Source: Bacillota bacterium
Lineage (GTDB): Bacteria > Bacillota > Clostridia > Christensenellales > Pumilibacteraceae
NCBI GenBank assembly: GCA_009780135.1
Contig: WRAP01000001.1
Location: 248,001 to 312,000 of the forward strand
Reading direction: 5' to 3'
DNA length: 64,000 bases
In this document: one piece after another, positions 59,126 to 64,000 of the stretch
Layout of the letters: every line of letters begins with the position of its first letter
Position numbering within the stretch: position 1 is the stretch's first letter
Program-made: the position numbers and the translations under genes
Notes under the pieces: model-generated
The model's database searches: none
What the model was told of the DNA's origin: nothing
Seen by the model: the letters and a program-made list of their open reading frames with translations, nothing else

Positions 59126-59916
59126 TAAACTTTCCGCCTTAAGCTCCTTTTAAACCCGCCGAAAAAACCTCGGTATTTTTTTGTTACATCAAACATTACT
59201 CTTGTGCCAAAGTGGATATTTTTAGCCAATACATCAAACGCATCAAAGCCATCGGATTTTGTGTTGGCACTTAAGCCTAAATTGCTCAATAAATTAACCT
59301 CGTCGCACTCTGGAATAACGCCTATCGGTTGCACCTTTAGAATTTGACAAATATCATTATGATCTACCATCTCGCTTGTTACAACCAAATCCCCTCTTGC
59401 CCGATTTACAACAACATGAATTGAGTTTCTTTGATATGCCTGTATCAGCGTTATAACTTTATCAGCATCTCTAATTGCACTAATGTGCGGAGTTGTAACA
59501 ACTAAAACTTCGTTACAAGCATTTACTGCTCTATGAAATCCTGCTTCGATACCAGCTGGGCAATCAAGCAAAACATAATCAAAATACGGACTTAAAGCAT
59601 TTACTAATGCACGCAGATTTTGACCCGAAACCCTATTGGCTTCATAACCATGTGCACTAGGCATAATATACAACCCCTTAACGCTATCCTCTATAAGAGC
59701 CTGCCTAGGTCGACAGCGATTTTCGATAACATCTATCAAATCATAAACAACCTTACTTTCAATATCCATAACAACATCAAGGTTATTTAGGCCTATGTCG
59801 GTATCTATTAAAACAACTCGGTTGCCTAGCTTAGCCAGACCCCTACCTAAATTAGCAGTAAGCGTTGTTTTGCCAACACCACCTTTTCCACTTGTAACTA
59901 CAATAGAACGAGCCAC
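59125..59916 (-). CDS. minD: septum site-determining protein MinD
   Basis: IVVTSGKGGVGKTTLTANLGRGLAKLGNRVVLIDTDIGLNNLDVVMDIE. Confidence 0.97.
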   Translation of the reverse strand: MARSIVVTSGKGGVGKTTLTANLGRGLAKLGNRVVLIDTDIGLNNLDVVMDIESKVVYDLIDVIENRCRPRQALIEDSVKGLYIMPSAHGYEANRVSGQNLRALVNALSPYFDYVLLDCPAGIEAGFHRAVNACNEVLVVTTPHISAIRDADKVITLIQAYQRNSIHVVVNRARGDLVVTSEMVDHNDICQILKVQPIGVIPECDEVNLLSNLGLSANTKSDGFDAFDVLAKNIHFGTRVMFDVTKKYRGFFGGFKRSLRRKV

Positions 59917-60090
59917 AACAAAAAGTATATATGTTTTTATGCTATAAATAATTTGTTTTTTTGTATCATTTTGCAGAAATGTGTCGCAGAGTTAAAGAGC
60001 ATTGCATAAATAGTATTTGACTTCTCTTTATAGAAAGTGATAAAATATCTATAGTTTGCCGTTAAGGTGTACGAAAAATAGAATAAAAAA

Positions 60091-61095
60091 ATGAAAAAAG
60101 TAAATTTAGCAGTAGTCGGTGCAACTGGGATGGTTGGTCGAAAAGTTTTGGAAGTCTTAGAACAGAGAAATGTGGCTATAGACAATTTTTACGCATTTGC
60201 GTCAGCTAGAAGTGCGGGCAAAAAACTTGAGTTTATGGGTAAAGAGCATGTCATTATAGAGCTTAACGAAGAAAACATCAAAAAGCATCCTGTAGATGTG
60301 GCGATTTTTTCGGCAGGCGGTGGCACAAGTGCTACTTTTGCCCCGATATTCGCTAAAGTGGGCACGGTTGTTATAGACAACTCTAGCTATTGGCGAATGG
60401 ATAAGTCCGTACCTCTTGTTGTGCCTGAAGTTAATTCCGATGCGTTAAAACATCACAATAATATTATAGCAAATCCTAATTGCTCTACTATTCAAGCTGT
60501 TGTGGCTCTTGCCCCGCTACATAGGGCTTTTGAGATAGATAGAATTGTGTATTCAACCTATCAAGCAGTATCAGGCTCAGGAGTTGCCGGTTGGGCAGAT
60601 TTAGAAAATGGGCTTAAAGCTTACAATAATAAAACAAAAGACGAGCCGAAAAATTATCTAAAACCGATTTTCAACAATGTTCTACCACATATAGATAGCT
60701 TTTTAGATAGTGGTTACACTAAAGAAGAACAAAAAATGATAGACGAAACACGCAAAATTTTATGTGATGATAGTCTAAAAATTACCGCTACAACTGTGCG
60801 TGTACCTGTGTTTAACAGCCATAGTATTAGTATAAATGTCAATTTTAAAAAATCCTTTAAGCTAGAAGAAGTTTTTGAGGTTTTGAGAAGTGCTGATGGC
60901 GTCGTTCTTATGGATGACATTAGTAAACCACTATACCCTACCGCTTTAGACACCGACGGCAAAGATGAGGTTTTTGTAGGTAGGGTTAGATTAGACGATT
61001 CAGTTAAAAACGGCCTTAATCTATGGTGCGTTGCCGATAATATCCGCAAAGGCGCAAGTACAAATGCTGTACAAATTTTAGAAAAATTGTTTTAA
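60091..61095 (+). CDS. asd: aspartate-semialdehyde dehydrogenase
   Basis: LAVVGATGMVGRKVLEVLEQR, NPNCSTIQAVVALAPL. Confidence 0.97.
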   Translation: MKKVNLAVVGATGMVGRKVLEVLEQRNVAIDNFYAFASARSAGKKLEFMGKEHVIIELNEENIKKHPVDVAIFSAGGGTSATFAPIFAKVGTVVIDNSSYWRMDKSVPLVVPEVNSDALKHHNNIIANPNCSTIQAVVALAPLHRAFEIDRIVYSTYQAVSGSGVAGWADLENGLKAYNNKTKDEPKNYLKPIFNNVLPHIDSFLDSGYTKEEQKMIDETRKILCDDSLKITATTVRVPVFNSHSISINVNFKKSFKLEEVFEVLRSADGVVLMDDISKPLYPTALDTDGKDEVFVGRVRLDDSVKNGLNLWCVADNIRKGASTNAVQILEKLF

Positions 61096-61146
61096 TTATT
61101 TCGGGACACCTCAAAGAGTTGAGTTCCAAAAGGAAAATAAAAAAAT

Positions 61147-62046
61147 ATGTCAATATTTAAAGGCTGTGCTGTGGCTATGGTTACGGCATTCAACGACAAA
61201 AAAGGTTCAACCAGTAAACAAGGAATAAACCTAGATGCTCAAAAAAACATTATCGAACACCTTATAAAAGGCGGTGTCGATGGTATAGTTGTGTGCGGTA
61301 CGACAGGCGAACCTAGCACGATGACACATATTGAGCGGGATATGCTAGTAGAATTTACTGTAAAAACGGTAAATAAACGCATTCCTGTTATTGTAGGTAG
61401 CGGTGGCAACGACACATTAGAGGCTATAGAATTTTCTAAAAAAGCTGAGTATCTGGGTGCCGATGCATTAATGATTGTAACTCCGTACTACAACAAATGC
61501 ACTCAAAAGGGGTTGTTTACTCACTTTAAGGCAATAAACGATGCTGTTAAATCTCCTATTATTGCTTATAATGTTCCGCCACGTACAGGCATGACAATTA
61601 AGCCCGAAACTGCGTTAGATTTATCTAATCTAAAAAATATTGTCGCTATAAAAGAGGCTAGCGGAGATATTCACGAAATATCAAAAATTATTAAGCTGAC
61701 TAAAGGCAAAATGGACCTATACAGTGGCGACGATTCGCTTACTGTGCCCGCTGTTTCATTAGGCGCTTTAGGTGTTATTTCTGTTGCCGCTAATGTTGTG
61801 CCTCATCTTACAAAACAAGTTGCTCATTTATCACTACAAGGCGATTTTAAGGGGGCTTGCGAGGTGCATTATCAGTTAGCTCCGCTTATGGATTTGCTAT
61901 TCTGCGAAGTAAATCCAATTCCTGCTAAAAAAGCTCTAGAATTTATGGGCTTTGGCGGTATGCAACCGAGATTACCGCTTACCGAAATGGAAACTAAAAA
62001 TGCCGATAAATTAAAAGCCGAATTAGTTAATCTGGGGATTTTATAG
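61147..62046 (+). CDS. dapA: 4-hydroxy-tetrahydrodipicolinate synthase
   Basis: VVCGTTGEPSTMTHIE, VTPYYNKCTQKGLFTHF, YNVPPRTGMTI, AIKEASGD. Confidence 0.97.
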   Translation: MSIFKGCAVAMVTAFNDKKGSTSKQGINLDAQKNIIEHLIKGGVDGIVVCGTTGEPSTMTHIERDMLVEFTVKTVNKRIPVIVGSGGNDTLEAIEFSKKAEYLGADALMIVTPYYNKCTQKGLFTHFKAINDAVKSPIIAYNVPPRTGMTIKPETALDLSNLKNIVAIKEASGDIHEISKIIKLTKGKMDLYSGDDSLTVPAVSLGALGVISVAANVVPHLTKQVAHLSLQGDFKGACEVHYQLAPLMDLLFCEVNPIPAKKALEFMGFGGMQPRLPLTEMETKNADKLKAELVNLGIL

Positions 62047-62078
62047 CAAAATAATAAAATGAGTAAATTTTTATCCAC

Positions 62079-62390
62079 ATGTTTGATTGCAATAACAATG
62101 TGTTGATTTTTGAAACTGACGAGATAATCGATAATGCTGACGGTAATTACTTTTTTCTTGTGGAAGGCAAAGTTAAAGAACATCGTGAAGTAGCAAAAGT
62201 TAAACAAACGATATTGACTGAATGTGATTGTGAATTGGTTAGTAAAAATGATAAAATAAAAGGGCGATTTTTTGGCGAGATTGGAGCTGAGGTTAAATTA
62301 CTTAATGTTACTGCTTCGTTTAGGAGAATGGATGACATTGAGTGGAAAGTCACTGGCGAATTTTCTATGGTTACTCCAAAAAGCGAATAG
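62079..62390 (+). CDS. hypothetical protein (103 aa)
   Basis: ORF between dapA and dapB; no SD recognised. Confidence 0.5.
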   Translation: MFDCNNNVLIFETDEIIDNADGNYFFLVEGKVKEHREVAKVKQTILTECDCELVSKNDKIKGRFFGEIGAEVKLLNVTASFRRMDDIEWKVTGEFSMVTPKSE

Positions 62391-62553
62391 TATGGAGTGT
62401 AAAAATGGTCCGCTTTATCATAGTCGTTTACCTGGTTTTGTATTTATAGATGAAAGGAAGCCTTTAGGCTGGCGAGGATAATAATTCCTTTAGAAATTTA
62501 TCTAAGATGAGCAAAATCTAATTTGTGCACTCTATCTAATAAGGAAAAACAAT

Positions 62554-63306
62554 ATGATAAAACTATTTATAATTGGAATTGATGGAAAAATGGGACGAGC
62601 TGTATGTAGAGCTTCTACCGAAACCGAGGACTTTGAGCTTGTCGGTGGCTTTGATGCTGTGCCATACAAGGATTTATCGGGTTATGAAGTTTTTGCCGAG
62701 ACTAAAAAGGCTGTTAATGTCGAGTATGATGTTATCATTGATTTTTCTCGCCCCGAAACACTAGACGATGTAATTACACTCACAAAAGGTAAAATCCCTG
62801 TTGTGCTAGCTACAACAGGCTATAGTAAAAGCGACTTAAAAAAAATAGATACTCTCAGTAAAAAAGTCCCTGTGTTTTTAAGTGGAAATATGAGCTGGGG
62901 TGTTTTTGTGCTTCAAAAATTAGTTAGTGATGCCACAAAATTATTATGGGACAGTTTTGATGTGGAAATTATAGAAAAGCATCATAATCAAAAAGTCGAT
63001 GCCCCTAGTGGTACAGCCAATATGTTAGCGGATAGCATTAAAGCAAACGTAACTCTCCCACCGAATTTTATTTACGGTAGAGAAGGAAACGAAACTAAAC
63101 GCAATAAAAATGAGGTAGCAATTCATGCAATTCGTGGAGGTACAGTCGTTGGCGAACACGAGGTTAGCTTTTACGGCAAGGACGAAGTTATTACTATAAG
63201 CCATTCTGCCCTATCTCGTAATATTTTCGCTACAGGTGCTTTGCGTGCCGGTAAATTTTTAATCGACAAAAAACCAGGTCTATATTCTATGAAAGATATG
63301 ATGTAG
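62554..63306 (+). CDS. dapB: 4-hydroxy-tetrahydrodipicolinate reductase
   Basis: GIDGKMGRAVCRA, IDFSRPETL, IIEKHHNQKVDAPSGTA, HAIRGGTVVGEHEV. Confidence 0.97.
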   Translation: MIKLFIIGIDGKMGRAVCRASTETEDFELVGGFDAVPYKDLSGYEVFAETKKAVNVEYDVIIDFSRPETLDDVITLTKGKIPVVLATTGYSKSDLKKIDTLSKKVPVFLSGNMSWGVFVLQKLVSDATKLLWDSFDVEIIEKHHNQKVDAPSGTANMLADSIKANVTLPPNFIYGREGNETKRNKNEVAIHAIRGGTVVGEHEVSFYGKDEVITISHSALSRNIFATGALRAGKFLIDKKPGLYSMKDMM

Positions 63307-63358
63307 TCAATGTTTCGCTGTTACAAAAAACAACTTATTTCATCCTAGTATTTCGCAC

Positions 63359-63403
63359 AAAATCGCCTTGACTGCATAAATTAGCAGTAAGGCGATTTTT
63401 TTT
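63359..63403 (+). terminator. rho-independent terminator after dapB
   Basis: AAAATCGCCTTGACTGC-ATAAATTA-GCAGTAAGGCGATTTTTTTT. Confidence 0.92.
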
Positions 63404-63548
63404 GTTTGTAGACTTTTATTGCAAACAAGCTTTTAGTTTTGCCACAAAAGAAATACAAGGAGTAAAATCTTGAAAACCTTCGGCAAAGAAAATGAAATTT
63501 GTTTATTTTAAAAAAAATTTTATGCGAAGAATTTTCGAACGATAAAAA

Positions 63549-64000
63549 ATGGAAAATCAAGTATCTCAACAATTTGTAGTCGAGGGCGGTAGACGACTTA
63601 ACGGCGAATTACATATAAAAGCAGCAAAGAATGCCGTACTTCCTATAATTGCGGCTAGTATTTTAAGTAGCGAGGACATTATTATACAAAATGTACCCGA
63701 TCTTTTAGATATTAGAAATATGCTTGTTATTATGCAAAGCCTTGGTTGCAAAGCAGAGTTTAAGAATGGCAATATTTATCTTAATTGCAGAGATGCTAAA
63801 GCTAGCTTAGTAACTGCAGATTTAACTAGAGCCTTACGAAGTTCGATTTTCATGTTAGGACCGATTTTAAGTAGATTTGGCGAAGTAGAATTAGGATTAC
63901 CAGGTGGTTGTGCCATCGGAAAGCGACCCATTGATATTCATATTGATGGACTGCGAGCCTTAGGAGTTAAAGTTGAAGAAAAAGAATGCTCTATTGTTTG
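63549..64000 (+). CDS. murA: UDP-N-acetylglucosamine 1-carboxyvinyltransferase, N-terminal part (runs off window end)
   Basis: FVVEGGRRLNGELHIKAAKNAVLPIIAASIL, SIFMLGPILSRFGEVELGLPGGCAIGKRPIDIHI. Confidence 0.95.
   Translation, partial: MENQVSQQFVVEGGRRLNGELHIKAAKNAVLPIIAASILSSEDIIIQNVPDLLDIRNMLVIMQSLGCKAEFKNGNIYLNCRDAKASLVTADLTRALRSSIFMLGPILSRFGEVELGLPGGCAIGKRPIDIHIDGLRALGVKVEEKECSIV

Noticed and set aside
62272-62481. 69-aa ORF overlapping the 103-aa ORF before dapB
   Set aside because: Overlaps 62079-62390 in another frame; composition does not look protein-like, though the last 29 codons from 62392 could be a tiny ORF.

Overview
AT-rich chromosomal window that reads as a spore-forming low-GC Gram-positive (Clostridia-like); lineage inferred from spoVM, spmA/spmB, yunB, minD/minE, DUF1292 and the DUF512-der-plsY gene order. 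About 55 coding genes, almost all + strand from 2.1 to 50.1 kb, with - strand blocks at 0-1.8, 50.2-57.3 and 58.9-59.9 kb. Recognisable modules: carAB; a queuosine cluster (queF, queC, queD); a very large Hint-domain lipoprotein; an ABC transporter followed by giant secreted proteins; lysA, M50 protease, scpA; a GT84/GH94 cyclic-glucan-synthase-like protein (2457 aa) with a 26-codon spoVM just upstream; DUF1292 / DUF512 radical SAM / Fic / Abi-alpha-like / der / plsY; rsmI; tRNA-Leu(GAG); dus, ligA, yunB, tilS, parA; spmAB; minDE; asd-dapA-dapB; and the 5' end of murA. Items most worth a second look: (1) a Fic plus Abi-alpha (DUF4393-like) pair embedded in the DUF512-der operon and translationally abutted to der; (2) an IlvD/Edd-family protein that has lost the CDK-motif Cys/Lys and other catalytic residues; (3) CarA whose glutaminase HPE motif is altered; (4) a lipoprotein with ~6 helical repeats and a Hint domain lacking the terminal His-Asn; (5) spoVM missed by the ORF track; (6) several genes with a -10 box only 4-7 nt before the start codon, suggesting leaderless mRNAs; (7) a duplicated 27-bp element in the carA leader region; (8) several intergenic palindromes/MITE-like repeats and two decayed genes. 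No CRISPR array, rRNA or complete transposase was seen. All family calls come from reading motifs by eye; no database search was run.
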